A DNA stretch of 64,000 bases from Psococerastis gibbosa (lineage: Eukaryota; Arthropoda; Insecta; Psocodea; Psocidae). A program made the translations under genes and the position numbers. Every line of letters starts with the position of its first letter. The first letter of the stretch is position 1. Shown piece by piece: positions 11,941-25,114 of the stretch. The DNA lies in assembly GCA_963971405.1 (NCBI GenBank), contig OZ020486.1, positions 18,127,419-18,191,418 on the forward strand, written 5' to 3'. Below the pieces are notes generated by a model. That model did no database searches. It saw only the letters and a list, made by a program, of their open reading frames with translations, and was not told the origin of the DNA.

Positions 11941-12256
11941 CACTTTGGAGCAAGGCATAAAGTCGAAAAGAGCTAAATTTATGTCTCAGAGATTGCATAG
12001 AAGACGTGAGGCTGGAATGGAAAATAATTAGTTCGCAGAGAAACTAGCCATTAGGCTACCAAACAAAAACACGGTAGAAGTCTTTTCATATATTTATACA
12101 GTGTTTGCGTAGCAGCCTATAAAGTATTTGGGCCTATACGCATGCAAATTGTACCATAATAATTAAGAGCATAAACGTTCCGGGAAGGCGGCTAATCCAA
12201 TAATTGTCAATTTTCCATCAATAATTGCGACTTTTTTGTTTTACTCTAGGTCACTG

Positions 12257-12286
12257 TCAATTTTAACACCCGCATGTTAAAATTGA
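12257..12286. repeat. Perfect 12-bp hairpin
   Basis: tcaattttaaca, loop cccgca, tgttaaaattga. No context indicates a terminator or regulatory role. Confidence 0.6.
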
Positions 12287-13626
12287 TGAGTTTTCCTGGA
12301 GTTATTTCACGCGTTCAAAACAATAACAAAGTAAAAATTCCAATGGCGTCGTCTTGAGAATTGAAATGTGACAAGCTCGACAATTTTAATTAATTTCTTG
12401 AGAACGAACGAATCCCTTCATAATGATGGTCTCGTAGATTATAAAAACAAAGAAAAGAGGGCGGGAAAATTTAAAGAATTCAAAAAATTTAAGAAAACAA
12501 TTCTCAATTACGTATTGAAGACAATCGGAATAGGGTGGGGTACTGAAGGACGAAAAATAAATATGCAAAATCAATTTATGCTATCACCGTCAATAATATT
12601 GTTGATGAAAATTTCAACAATAGCTGCCGAAGGTGATATTTACAAGTTATTAAAAAATTGTCTTAGCATCTCAGGCACGCTGACTGCACCGAAAACACTT
12701 CAATTGGAAATTAATGGGTAGGTAGGGTAATCCGTAATATCATGAATAAATTAAAGTGAAGCTCACGAAAACGTTTGAAGGTGTTATTTCAAAATGCAGA
12801 GACGATCATATGAAACTGACAGAGCCCATCGAGCGAATAACAATAATAAACAAAATAGTAGTAACAAAGAAAATGTAAACATGGGCTAAATGCCAGACAC
12901 CGCAGCTCAGCTCTGCTGCTCAGCTGGCCCACGTTATATGCATTCCAAGCAGAGTGCTCCATTTTTCTCCCTTAACAGAAACTGAACGCTATTTTCTTCG
13001 GTAGCTATTTATTTTTTAGCATATTTTCTTATCAAAAACACGATTTGGCCATAATTTTCAATTATCTACCCTACCTAGCTTTAGTATAGTTGATCGCAGT
13101 AAAACTATATTACAGAAAACTTTTCGTAGCCTCTTTTAATCATTTGTAGTTGCGTTATAACCAGAAAGAAAATAATGATGAAACAAGAATCCGTGCCCCA
13201 ACAGTTGATATACGTACTAAGCCTTCGAGATACAATCTTCGAAGTTTGCGTAGTACCACTTAAGATATCAACGAGATGTGTTGCTGAAAGACTTGAAAGT
13301 ACCACATACAGACAGACCACGGTCCATTCCCAGGATTCTATTACTTCATGACTTAGGACTTATTAACTTTATAGAAATACGTAGGCCTACACTTCATTTT
13401 GTGATAAGTGAGGTGGTTTGATAGTTTTTTTAGTTTTTTTTTTTAAACTTAATCAGGGCTATATTCATTCCTGTAGTATAATTTTTAAACCATATGTTTT
13501 TGTTAGTTTGTATCATTCACTCATGCTACAAGTATATTCACTCAGGGACAATCATATTTAAGCCCGAATGTTCTTTTTGTATTTTACGCGTAGATTTACT
13601 ATATAAGTAATCACAATATTTCTTTG

Positions 13627-13965
13627 CCTGGACGCCATCTTGAAATCATTCATTTGTAGTAAAAGGTGTTAATTATCATTATCGTAGATAATAATACGGA
13701 CTTCCATTTACATTTTATTCCATTCCATTACCAAAATTAACTGAGATATGATTTTTTTAAGATTTTGATCGGCCGCCATCTTGAAGCAAAATGGCGGATA
13801 TAGCTGGTCAACGAACTCGATCAACATATTTGTATGATAAATTTTTGTGTCAAGTGTCATCAAAATAGGATTGTATGTATATATCTGCGGAGGTTACAGT
13901 GTTTCTTAAAATCGATTTATAATGTATACATATCGTACATGCAGACATACACCAATCCATAAAAA
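13627..13965 (+). repeat. REP2 copy 1
   Basis: Contains gccatcttgaaatcattcat, cggccgccatcttgaagcaa and caacgaactcgatcaacata, all shared in order and spacing with 59920-60190. An interspersed repeat of unknown class, followed by (TA)n at 13967-13988. Confidence 0.75.
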
Positions 13966-13966
13966 A

Positions 13967-13988
13967 TATATATATATATATATATATA
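13967..13988. repeat. (TA)n microsatellite
   Basis: About 11 TA units directly after REP2 copy 1. Confidence 0.9.
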
Positions 13989-15685
13989 AAATTTTGAACA
14001 AGGGATGGTTTTAGGCTCAGGGGACATGATAAGTAGTGAAAACATTTTCCGGAAGTCGAAAGATCGCTCGCCGCCTAAATAAGTTGATGAATCTCCCTAA
14101 AGTTTTAAAATGTAAGCATACGAGTGTCACAGCTACTTGACGATAGCTTATTGTGTAGAGTTTTGGCATTAATTAAAATTGCATTAATATGAAAATTGCT
14201 CCATGATGGGTATCTGTCAATGGCTTTTCATCATACCGTAATTGTTATCCATGATTAAAATCCTACAGTAAATTAACGGAGTAGGTAGATAAATTCAATT
14301 AAATTACGCAAAGTAGAAAAAATATATGGTTGTGGGTCATGCCTCATGTGACATTACAATGAATTATTGTGTATCTTTTAATATTTAGGCCTATATTTTT
14401 AATTTAATGTTTTACATGAAACACACCTCTATGAAGAGTAAACCTAAAAAAAACATGGAAAATTGGTGAGAAATGAAGGAATTTCGCTTTCCTTGGTCGG
14501 ATTATCATTTTATTTACAACCATATTGCAGAGAGAGGAGCGCATTATATCATTATCACGCAACCACTACCAGAAACCCACAGTCACGTAAAGAGATTTGC
14601 TTGTCCGCAAGGTTCAGCAACGTATTTTCAGCAGTATAATCAACATTATTTACTTATTTGGACTTCCGCCAAATTAATGGGAAAGAAACCACTAAATTTT
14701 GAGGGCAAAGCGAGACCACAAAACCGCCAAAACTGGGGAATTTGATTGGTGTAAAAAATTTAACGGTTCAACCGGTCCAACAATAAACGTGACTGATTAA
14801 TAGCTGCCAGCTAAAGGCATGGTGCATTAACTTTTCCGCAAACATGTACCGTACAATCATTGTTCGCCACGTGAATTATAGTTGACCATGGGGGTAGAAT
14901 GCGGTTAATATGGAAAGTTTGAGCTTGCTATTGAGGTAAATTGTAAATGTATTTATTTTTATTGGGACTTTTTTGGGCTTTCTGTTTCATTTTTAATGGA
15001 GTGTTCATTGCTGATGTAAAAGTATGTTTTTGTTCATTTTGGGAGACTTCAATAGAGCCGCAATTGCCAGCTCGATTGAGTCCTGAAACAAAGTCATTGC
15101 TGTATGGTTATTGTTTTTATAGTATTTACATATCAAAGGTTATTTATGATTTTGAGAGCAGTAAATAGTGAAATATGGTCAAAAAGAGCATTAAACAAGT
15201 ATCTACAGAAACCGGCTTCTTGAATTAAACGCATAGAACTCAACAACTGCAAAGCAGAACTTTCACCAGGGCCTTTGCCGATTGGCGCGGCGTACCCTCA
15301 TATTTATCTTATGGAGAGAGGTGCAGTACCATTTTAATTTTTCGGCGCGTGCAAGCCTAGTGTAGGAGAACTGCAAATCTCACCATAAGGTTAAGACGCA
15401 TGGAGATTCGACGACCCAATCACGCGCCCTCATTGTTGGAATTTCTATAGTATGAAAGTTTTCGTTTAATATAAAAATTGTTTTTAACAAAAAAAAAGGG
15501 GGAGGGGGGATGTGTCGTAAAGACACACAATTGACGTGAAATGTTTGTATGACATTTTAATTATCATCAATCACTTTCGAATAGAAACCACGGACAACGA
15601 GAAAGAAAGGAAGAAGAGCGTATGTTTCACTATTCCCCTGTACTCGGAGGCAATCGTGACCTGAGCCAACACGGTCCACGACATT

Positions 15686-15903
15686 AAGTAAATAAATAAA
15701 TAAGGACTTTTTTTGTTCTATTACTAAGCCAACCTAGCGGAGTTAGGGCTATAAAGTCCTCTCTAACACTCAACTAGGAAGGCCCGGGACCACCTGCTTT
15801 GCATGCCCTCCGAAGCATGGCCAGAAAATTTAGGTAATGTGGGACTCGAACCAACAACCTTTCGGGTGAAAGTCAGAGTCCGTACCACTAATCTACATGT
15901 CTT
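15686..15903 (-). mobile_element. SINE-1 copy A (full length)
   Basis: On the minus strand: gacatgtagattagtggtac (A-box side), ttggttcgagtcccac (B-box), a body with tttctggccatgcttcggag, ggtcccgggccttcctagtt and ccctaactccgctaggttgg, and an (ATTT)n tail. Flanked by gacatt at 15680-15685 and 15904-15909. There are five copies in this window. Confidence 0.85.
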
Positions 15904-15924
15904 GACATTGGCGGTTGGCCGTTA

Positions 15925-16065
15925 GGCGGAGTTTCCACATACGTCAATCGTCAATGAGAAATATGGTTTTGACGTGGTAGCAGAATTTTTAGTATGTCTT
16001 TAATGTCTGCTAAACCTTCAATTTCATATTTCTCATTGACGATTGACGTATGTGGAAACTCCGCC
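15925..16065. mobile_element. PIF/Harbinger-type MITE, 141 bp
   Basis: Almost fully palindromic: ggcggagtttccacatacgt at the left and its complement acgtatgtggaaactccgcc at the right, with caatcgtcaatgagaaatat continuing the arm. Flanked by TTA and TTC, consistent with a 3-bp TTA duplication with one change. A 3-bp TWA duplication is the PIF/Harbinger hallmark. Confidence 0.8.
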
Positions 16066-17447
16066 TTCGTATTCAAGCCCAGGCGGGCCAGTCGCAAAGT
16101 AATATCTGACTACTAAAGTCAAAAGCACGGTTTTTTATACTTAACTGTAATTAAATTGTTTATTTAACAACTGTAATATATTGTGTATCTTAAAATATTT
16201 ATTTAAAAAAAAAAACAATCAAATATTTTTTTCCAAATTTCAGTCTACATTTTATCTGTAAAAAAAATCAAGGCCAACATCGGCAGCAGTTCAGCCATAT
16301 TTACTTGGATGCTCCACAATCGGCCCTGCAGGTTTCACTAGTATCATAGTACGTAGTATCTTATCAGCACTAGACCTATTTTTATTAATTAATTGTAGGC
16401 CATCTAGTTACTTATTCATCTGTCTCGCTAGAGACATTTAGCATCTAGCCAACAACCTAGTGCTAGTGCAACACTAATTTGTCTCCCGACAAAGGGAACA
16501 AACAAGATGGAGGCGCTGCATTTCGTCACAGAAAAGGTTGAGCATCAAAATTTCAATGAATTAGGCCTATGACAAAGATGTTTGATGAATATGTCACAGT
16601 GAATTCGACGTGTGGTCCGTGGTACTTTTATGTTTTCTTCAACTCGTGAGACTGCGAGCTACGAACGAAACTGCGGAGTGATGCAGTTTTTGGATAGTAG
16701 TATTTAATGCGAGATTAGATCACATCGTACGTGTGAAAAGGCCCTCAGGAACTGCATTTATTTAAAAATTGCCATTTATCGATTATAGTGTTGAAAAGTT
16801 ATATTGTACCTACTGCATCAAGCAGCAGGTTAGCTTTGAACACTAGGTCTGTATTAATAAAATATTGTTTCGTGAACCATGAACATGTCGCTGCAGTCAG
16901 CCCTCATTTTTTGCCATATTGCTGGAGCGATGGGAAAATCATGGGCCGGTGAGCTGTCAATCATGCCTTATGTGTTCTATTCAGGCTTCGCTGGGTTTGG
17001 TTACTGCCTTTTTTTAGTTTTCCTCTACTACTCGAATAGCTATATGTACCATTATTACATGTATGTACAGTATATACACATATACTGTATATAAATACAG
17101 TAGCCTATATTTACATTATTTTAAGGACGACTGCAAGCTTGGGCGGGACCGTTGCCCATTTCATATAACGTACTCGTAAGTGTGAGTGTGGCCTTTATTG
17201 GTAAAGGTTAAAGGCAACGGTGTAATTTATATCACAAAGAGTTAGCTGGACTTATTACCGGCATTAATAGTCGTTGGAGGCATGATCACAGTCATCAAAC
17301 AATTAGGGCGGAGCCCATTGTCGGGGGAAGGGGGTGACATTTCTGGAGTGGGTGCTACTCCCATCATCAGGCTTAGTCCTGATAAGGACTCATGGTTTTT
17401 GGACAATTGACTCAGTTGCTCTTCTCGGAATTATTAAGTAAATCATG

Positions 17448-17522
17448 ACCCCCATGAGGATTCGAACTACCGTTCTCCCGATTGAAATGCAAGCTCTCTA
17501 ACCACTCGACCGCTTCGCCTGA
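17448..17522 (-). mobile_element. tRNA-derived sequence (Ser/Leu-like)
   Basis: The minus strand reads ggcgaagcggtcgagtggtt (A-box region) and gtagttcgaatcctc (B-box). The spacing suits a class II (Ser or Leu) derived head, but the acceptor stem is poor. Likely a SINE head or a tRNA pseudogene. Confidence 0.5.
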
Positions 17523-17525
17523 ATA

Positions 17526-17626
17526 TACTAGTTTGAAATTTGAACTTCAACTTCAGTTTTTCCCATAAGCCAGCCCAGCATAAGGAAAAAATGAAGTTCA
17601 AGCAGAAGTTTCAAACTAGTAGCCTA
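17526..17626. repeat. Short palindromic element next to tRNA-like sequence
   Basis: Arms tactagtttgaaa...tgaacttcaact and agttcaagcagaagtttcaa followed by actagta form an inverted repeat of about 40 bp with small gaps. The ends tactagtttgaaa match 13 of 13. MITE-like; no clear duplication. Confidence 0.6.
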
Positions 17627-17983
17627 TACCCTGTTAAATAATAAATTGGTGATTTGGAAACTGCTGTCAGGAGCGTACAGGACTGCGAGGTTCCCCAGGG
17701 ACCGTCAACCGTAGTGTCACAGTTTCGAATAGGACGTGTGTGAATTTGTGTACCGTTATTATTAAATTATATCATTTTATTGAATAATGAAAATGCTGAA
17801 AAAATCTGAAAAGGAAAACAAGAGAAACAGCAAGAGAGTGGTATATATTTATTTATTTATTTATGGTCTGTTACCATAAGGGACAACAAGCTAACAAGCA
17901 ATAAAACCCCCTATTTATTTTCTAAATGATTGATGTAATGTGAAAAATACATGTTTTTCTTTTTCTTTTCCTGCGTCTTCTTC

Positions 17984-18090
17984 TTCTTCTACTTCTTCTT
18001 ATTCTTCTGCTTCTTCTTCTTCTTCATCATCATCACCATAATCTTCATTATAATCATAATCATCATCACCATCACCATCACAATCATCAC

Positions 18091-18168
<78 letters not shown>

Positions 18169-18207
18169 TATCATAATCGTCATCTTCTTCTTCTTCTTCT
18201 TCTTCCG
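17984..18207. repeat. Compound microsatellite (CTT)n-(CAT)n-(CTT)n
   Basis: CTT-rich run, then about 50 units of mostly CAT/CAA/CAC variants including a pure (CAT)n core at about 18095-18168, then (CTT)n. The long open frames across it are artefacts of the triplet repeat. Confidence 0.95.
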
Positions 18208-18275
18208 TTTTCCAGCCTTTTTTTAGACGGCTAATAGGACAGAGCGTACTCCGATCGACCGACAAAGTACCCTAA

Positions 18276-18330
18276 GGCCTGGTCTCACCATCGCTTTATA
18301 CAATCGGTAAAGAATGCTGGATGGCAATCA
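18276..18330 (+). mobile_element. REP5 half element
   Basis: cctggtctcaccatcgcttt then caatcggtaaagaatgctgg, one arm of REP5 only. Confidence 0.5.
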
Positions 18331-18842
18331 ATACAATAATATTTTCGCGTTTATTTCTGATGCATACAGTATGTATTGATCGCTTTGATCACTATGAGTT
18401 AAAAATATTATTTTTTACTATAAATATAAGCATAAGCATAAGCTATTTTTTTTTCAATTTTTGTGATCAGAAACATAAAAAGTCAACGTTTTTCAGTAGA
18501 CCCGGTGAAATTCAGTCCATTAACAGCAGAAAAAAAATCATCTCAGCACGGGATTTTAAGCGGAACTTCCGGAACTTCGTAGAAGCAAACTTGAGATAAT
18601 TTTTGTCTGCGTTGATGGTAAGCTCGCCAAGTATATTTTCAAAACATTCCAACATACTTTCCTCTAACCCCTTTACCAAATATAAAATAACAAAAGTAAT
18701 TTCTTTTTAGTAATGCAGAAGGGAATGCAGATAGAAACCAAACAGAGAGAGAGAGAGAATTCTAGGCTACAAAAATATGTACCGTTGCCGTTCCCCAATA
18801 TCGTGAATAACATACAATATAATACAGAAGTACTCTTGCAGC

Positions 18843-18968
18843 CGGGTCCCAACATCGCTTGAAAAGTATCGATAAGGAGCACTGGAAGGCACCGACTTCT
18901 ACCAATGCATAGCGGTGCCACGCAGTATTCCTCACCGAAAGTTTTTAAGCGATACTATGATGGGAACC
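18843..18968. mobile_element. REP5 MITE copy (complete palindrome)
   Basis: Ends cgggtcccaacatcgctt and aagcgatactatgatgggaa. The inner arm is ggagcactggaaggcacc against ggtgccacgcagtattcc, with aatgcatagc near the centre. About 126 bp and self-complementary. Confidence 0.75.
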
Positions 18969-19484
18969 ACCATAAGTAATTAAGTATAGTTACTAATAAT
19001 TGAAAATAATAGCAAACAATAATTTTATTTTTGAGATGATAGACTAATGGAGGCCCTAATAGGTTACGTACAGTAGGTAGTAAAACAATGTGCTATATAG
19101 GCCTAGTCCTGTCTTTGCGAAAATAGAACTACCAGGAAATACTAACGCAGTAATGATCTGGATGATGACCTCACACCCTCATAACGTTCAGAAATCCCCC
19201 CCCCCCTGTTTAGGAGTTTGAAATTTAAAAAAAGTAGTGGTAGCTTCAGAAAAAGAGGCGCAAGCAAGATTGGACTCCCATAAATTGACACGCGGGATAG
19301 AGAAAAGGATTTATAGGTCAATGGGCTTAGGAAGGGCTTGATTCTCGTTTGCATCCCTCTTTTGATTCCTCTTTTTCTTTTGTTGTAGCTCAGAAAACGA
19401 GCAAGAAATCCACATAGACTCGTGTTTTTTGTTCTGTGAATCTGATTTTTGATTTTAACAATCAATAATAGGTACTCACTAATA

Positions 19485-19534
19485 TTATTATTACTATTAT
19501 TATCATTATTATTATTATTATTATTATCATTATT
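19485..19534. repeat. (ATT)n microsatellite
   Basis: Mostly ATT/ATC triplets. It lies just left of the LINE fragment at 19566-19950 and, since that fragment is on the minus strand, would be at its 3' side. Confidence 0.85.
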
Positions 19535-19565
19535 GTTGGAATATGCTGACGCAGGCTAAAGCCTT

Positions 19566-19950
19566 TTGATCAGTCATATAAGTCACTTCACACTTCACAA
19601 GTCTGTGAGTTTAGTTTTATTGACGAACACAACTGCCAAGCTCTCCAAGCCGATCCTCTGGTACTCGAGTCTCTCCCTCCAGAGAGCACTACACGTTTCC
19701 TCCTCCAGTCCACAGCGACGACATTCCCTTCTTGCAGCCAAGCCCATTCTATCCAGGTGGACACGAAATGGGCCGTGCCCTGTCAGGAGTGCCGTTACAG
19801 TACGGATGGTCCTCCGCCCATGCCTCAGCAAGTCGAGGCCATAACTATTATATCGCTTGGGCCCGGAATGACAGCTCTTGAGTGTACCAGATCTCCAGCC
19901 GTCTCCCATTCCTTCCTAAAGTCCGCGAGAAGAAGGTTTTTTTAAGCGCG
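19566..19950 (-). pseudogene. LINE RNase H / C-terminal fragment
   Basis: The minus-strand frame 19595-19909 reads RTVTALLTGHGPFRVHLDRM, then GLAARRECRRCGLEEET. The LLTGHGPFRxHLxRMGL and CRxCGxEEET pair is the zinc-knuckle-like end found after RNase H in many arthropod LINEs. No start or RT domain is present. The fragment is bounded on the right by poly-T (19938-19944) and near the left by an (ATT)n run. Confidence 0.8.
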
Positions 19951-21897
19951 CCTGGAGGAATGAAGGGCATATAGGTAAAACTGGTATAGGTACTCACTAA
20001 AACACAGTAATTTTATTGTATGTGATGAAATACATCAGAAGGGAGTTTTGTACCTATCCACACTTATTAGTGAAACACTGTAGGATTTGATTTCTCCAGA
20101 ATCCATCCCAGATGACATGGCATGTAAATTAGTTTCCTCCCGGTGTCTCCAAAGTGCTCTAAAGTCCCCTGATACATTTGCTCCACATTTTGCCTTTCCC
20201 CGGATTTCCCATAAACAATAATGCCGGGTGAAATTACAAAGAAATTTTCGAGTTTTCTACTTATTGTTGTTAAGAATGCAATGGTTTCTTCATAACCGTC
20301 CCATCGTTTGTTTAAATTTTAGATTAAATTACAAATTATTGTTATTTGAAGTGTTTTAATGGATGTTTTAATGAATTTTGTGGCCCATTGAACTTTAACG
20401 TGGCAATAACGACTCCATCGGTTTTTCCAATACGGGGCAAAGACCCACACTACAAAAAATGGACGCTGTGGTTAGATTATTGTATTGACTGCACCCAATG
20501 CCATTACCGAAAGGCAATGAAATGTGTTGACTTCAATTAGTATTATAAAAATATATAAACGTGTGTTTTCTACACTTAAACTGTAGTTTCTGGTAAACTT
20601 AACGATTTTTAGGGAGATTTCATCTACCTATTGAGACGGCGACCAATGTTCGACTTCTTCATAACTTTTCATTTCATGACCTCTTGAGCCTAATGCCACC
20701 CCCGTTCAAACTGTCATATATATTGTACATGTACATATACGTACAGTATATGTGCATGTAAATTGATTTTAGAAAACACTGTAACTCCCATAGGTATTAT
20801 CCGATTATTGTGAATTGTGGCACAAAATTTAATCATACCAATGCCTTGATTAACCATAGCCTGATCGGCAATTTAATTTCAAGACGGTGTTCATAGTTGT
20901 GCACATAGCTCTTAAAAAGGAGAATTCGGCGCTTGTGCGTCCTAGTGTTTCTTTTTCGCTGATCCTATGTACAAAGGTCTTATCTAGTGGTAGAGTAAGA
21001 TTAGTGGCTAAGAGATTAATAGAATTTGTTTGAGGTGTGTTAGTGAAAGAGAAAGATGCACGTCATTACCTCCCCCCCCCCCTTGTTTGTTATTCTTGAT
21101 GGTCACTGTTTAAAATTATGGTAATGCATTGTGGTCATAGATGATAGTAAAGCTTTCTTCAAGTTGGAACAGTGGAGCACGAATTTGTTTTCCCTTTTAT
21201 TATTGACGAATAGAGTTTCCCATTCAGATGCATAATTGTTATAGAGTTACTATAGAATTAGAGGTCATAGGCTATTAAAGAACTTGGCATTTGCAAAAAA
21301 CTTCCAATCAATTACATAAAAAAACTTTCACTCACAGTGAAGTTTTAATTGTTACGGAAACTTTCTAGCTTAAAGTCTGAGTCAGATAGAATATTTTCTA
21401 ATGTAAATGCAATAGAGGCAATGTAAATTAATTGCTCTATTTTTCATTTATAAGTGCACTGTAAAGTGAGCCTACGTCATGTTTGGTAAGTTTACTATCT
21501 ATGGCTTTTTTTTCTGATGTAAAAGGATAAAAACCGGCACATCATTTAACTTTATTTCTGTAAAGAAATAGAACATAAAATTTCCTTTATCCTTTTACTT
21601 GCTTTATGTTCAGAGGGAAATAATAATTCAGCCTCGAATGCAACGAGAATGACTTTGAAATGTGCTTTCAATGTGATGGGTTATCATAAATGAAATTTCC
21701 TTCTGTGAATTTTACATTTTGACCTGCTCATAAAATTATCTAGCGTTGGTATCGTATTTTTCGTAGAATCCAATATTTTACTTATTTAATGTTATTTTGT
21801 AATTTCCCTAAATGGCAAATGGCATGCTGAAACGATATCCCAAGTTTGCACATGTCTCTAGTAAAGTATGTTTTAAATTTTTTATTATTTTTTTTAT

Positions 21898-22077
21898 TTT
21901 TGATAAAAGGTTAACCGCGTACAAACAATTTAATTAATGTATCCGAGTAACCTCTTCAATCGCCTCACTAAGTAACCTCGTCGGTACTTGTGTCGAGTTA
22001 CAGCACGTCTCCGGCCGCAAGGTGTGTAGAGACTCGCACAAGTATACAAGCACCTTGCCACCGCAGTCACTGGTTTA
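21898..22077 (+). repeat. REP3 copy 1
   Basis: Shares acaaacaatttaat, cgcctcactaagta, gtgtagagactcgcacaagt and ccaccttgccaccg-type blocks with 56046-56220. Unknown class. Confidence 0.7.
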
Positions 22078-23021
22078 GCTCGGGTGATAATTATTTTCAA
22101 TGTGTTTTTAATTATCTTCAAAGGGAATATGAATCTAGTGGCGATATGTAATTTAAGTTTGATTTTTGTGAAAGGGTACGCACCAACAAATTATTTGGTC
22201 ACCACTTGCTATAATGCACGACTGATTCCAAAAGTGCCGGGACAAGACTCGCTAATAAAAAGAAACTTTATTCGAACGGGTCCTAAGTTCCATGCGGGGT
22301 TGGTTGGTTATTGTTAGTTGATGCTCTGAAATTAATCATCGACAAGGAAATTCCCAATTTCGAATTTCATTTCAGAGTATGGTGTAAATGTAAAAGGATT
22401 ATTTCCCATTGGCAATTGCGGATCCTTTTGTGCTAAGTGTGAAAAAGTGAATCCAATAGGTAATCCCAATGGAATGGTTCAGAAGGGCAATGGAAATATA
22501 TCATCGAAAGGAATAGTAACGGTTTTGGGGTATTGGCATGGGTGAGATTTGTGGTTTTCCACACATTTCAATGATAAGGAATGGTAGTCGTAAAGCTCTA
22601 AGCTAAGTTCACGTCCGCCACTTTACCATTCAAGAACGTGGTTTTGGAAAATTCTGTAACAATAACAAACTACTCTTTCCGTCATAAGTTATGTCATTAC
22701 CAATTCGGAAAGATACCGTAGTTAAGAGCACTATTTTTTGAAATAGGAAAATAGGATATCGATGGGTAGCTGGCCAACTGAGCTTTCATGGCGTCTTTAT
22801 ACCTGAAATGAAGGGCATGGGTGCATTGCTATCCAAATATTTTTAAGGTGTTGCATTAGAAAAGGAATACAGTACCTAACGTGTGTAATAAATGTATTTC
22901 GACAAAATGACCGTAAATGGACAAAACTTGGTGTGAACAGTGTAAATGGGTAGGGTCGTACATGAACTTAAGCGGCTACAGAACATGAAATATAATATAT
23001 ATACAGTATATCTTATCTTAT

Positions 23022-23105
23022 CTTTTAAAAAAAGGTTAATCGCATACAAACAATTTAATGAATGTATCCGATTGACCTCTTCAGTCGCCTCAATGAGTAA
23101 ATTAA
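23022..23105 (+). repeat. REP3 copy 2 (partial), joined to REP4
   Basis: Matches the first half of REP3 (aaggttaatcgcatacaaac, then cgcctcaatgagta) and then changes directly to REP4 at about 23119. Confidence 0.65.
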
Positions 23106-23118
23106 TACTTGTGCTGAG

Positions 23119-23280
23119 CCCGTGCGAGCCCCCTGACGTTTCACACCCCCAAAGCCAAACCCCTTGCTTGATCACCACAAATATAGCATGGCCTCAAAGA
23201 GGAGGAAAAATAGACAAAGACATGGGTATAATTTAAATTAAGATAGGCCTTCTACATCGGCCCAAAAAATTGCCTTAAAC
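23119..23280 (+). repeat. REP4 copy 1
   Basis: ccctgacgtttcacaccccc, then aaagccaaacccc, gatcaccacaaatatagcat and gaagacatgggtata-type blocks, shared with two other copies. Confidence 0.7.
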
Positions 23281-23694
23281 CCGCCCATGCAATTCAAATG
23301 GGAATGCTGGAAACGAATTTTTTCGCGTCATATTTTACAAATTCCACCCATTCCACAAGTTCCACTCGTGTTTAAGGGGTGAAGGGGTCATTTTGAAACT
23401 ATGTATTTGTACTCGTTTGAAACCTTAATTTATACTGCTTTTAATGAGACATTAAGAATTCATTTCGGTTGAAAATTGCAGGCTGCGGATTCTTTTTACT
23501 CTCTGCATGTAATGGGAAAAGTACCCTGTCAACCTGTTTTCCACCGAAACACGGATGGCTTACACACTCACCTGAGCCCGAACAAAGCGACGGGTAGTAC
23601 TGAACTGAACTGAACTGAATACATGTCTAGAAAGAGTAATAAAGGTGAAAAGAACTAAAGTAGTTTGAAGTTTTCAAATTGATATTAACACCTC

Positions 23695-23890
23695 CAAAAA
23701 CGCGGCAGAAAAAAGCATATTTTCGCTGAAAATCGGCAAATTTGGGCGCACCTCCTCACGTTTCCTCCCCCAAAAGTCAAACCCTTTGCCCTATCATAAC
23801 AAATATAGCATGGCCTGAAACAGGAAGAATAGATGAAGACATGGGTATAATTTAAAATTGAGATAGGCCTTCTACATCTGCCCAAAAATG
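23695..23890 (+). repeat. REP4 copy 2
   Basis: Has ttcgctgaaaatcggc, cctcacgtttcctccccc, acaaatatagcatggcctga and gataggccttctacatctgc. It is only about 420 bp from copy 1. Confidence 0.7.
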
Positions 23891-24741
23891 AGCGTCATCC
23901 ATGAGTACAGAAATCAAGATGGTGCGTATCAAGATGGCGTGTTACCAAGATGGCGCGTAACAAGAAACCTCTAGCAGTGTGTAAACAAATAAGCGGGGCA
24001 CTTTAATCTTATTTATCAAACATTAGATGACCATAAAAGTACGACGAGTATACTTTAGCCTCCACTCATAGTCATAGCTTTGTGCTATTAAAGACATTTT
24101 AAATTGGTAAGAAGGCATATACTTTATTTTAGCGAGCAAGCAGAGTGAAGTGAAAGATGATGGGTGGATGATGCCTCATACATTGTAAGCAGCCCTTCAA
24201 GTGTCAGCAAAAAATCAACAAAGAAATCTTTCAAATGGGGAACTGGGGAAAACATATAGCCAGCCAGCTATAGCTTATGGGTTTTGTTATAAAAATGCGT
24301 GTCTTATTTTTTCAATTGGACCTTGCCTTTCTATAGTGCTGAATATTTAATGTCACAAAATGTAGGATCGGGAAACAGACAAATTTGGATGACTTCGGAG
24401 TGGACCATTCAGTTGATCACAGTATTTTAGTAGTTTAATATTCTATGAATAATTCTTAGCAAACTTCCCTTCAAGTAAATGCGACAGTTTTTTTTTGTTC
24501 ACTGTTATCCTACCAATAGCAGTCGGTAAGTTTACCTCTTGAAAGTTTGCTCGCAGAAAGTTTTTTGGAAGTTGGTGGGAACTGTTCCAAGTAACATCCA
24601 AAAATCTTTCCTTTGGTAAATGGCAAAAACTTTCAAGGCAGTAAAATTGTGTTCATTGCCTGTGGGACCCAGCTGTCTTTGGGGGTTACATTTACTGAAG
24701 GAAATTTTTTTGGAAGTAGGTGGGAGCCACCCTTAGGGCCA

Positions 24742-24835
24742 CGCTAAAAATATTATTGAGAGGCACTTCCATTGGTCAATGCACAGCGGTGCCGTGGAGT
24801 AAAATCGGTAAATATTATTGGACAGCACCACTGTG
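24742..24835. mobile_element. REP5-like fragment
   Basis: aatgcacagcggtgccgtgg with flanking aatattattg repeats. The terminal repeats have decayed. Confidence 0.45.
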
Positions 24836-25114
24836 CCTTGGTAGATAGAGGTGACATCCAAGTTTCCTCATTTTTCTATGTGCTGAGTACGGCCTTTGGT
24901 AACACCTATGGGGAGTAGCAAATAGCGCATATCAACGCAAATTTCAACTTTTAAAAAGGTTAAATAGAATAAATGAAATGAATACCTACCAAAACAAATT
25001 CAATTCAATGAATCGTAGTGAATTTGCAAATCGAGGATTCCATCTTAGTCTAAACTTCCTTTTCGAAAATGAAAATGACTCCAATTTCAATAATAAATTT
25101 TTCTTTTGTTTCAG

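Larger units (their letters stand above)
1..25114. other. Upstream region: repeats, no supported host exon
   Basis: Apart from the mobile elements listed, I see no conserved coding sequence. Stretches where I see nothing assignable: 1-657, 2290-2735, 4460-5285, 5480-6060, 8275-9880, 10670-11526, 11941-13626, 13990-15679, 16070-17440, 17630-17980, 18331-18842, 18970-19484, 19951-21897, 22080-23020 and 23900-25110. Several contain short A/T runs and G or C homopolymers. A first exon and promoter of TRP-gamma could be here or to the left, but I cannot place it. Confidence 0.6.

Noticed and set aside
12368..12721. 117-codon frame
   Set aside because: K/N/I-rich composition expected from A/T-rich DNA; no motif, relative or splice context.
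17951..18265. Long open frames of Ile, Met or Asp runs
   Set aside because: They are translations of the CAT/CTT microsatellite in different frames, not genes.
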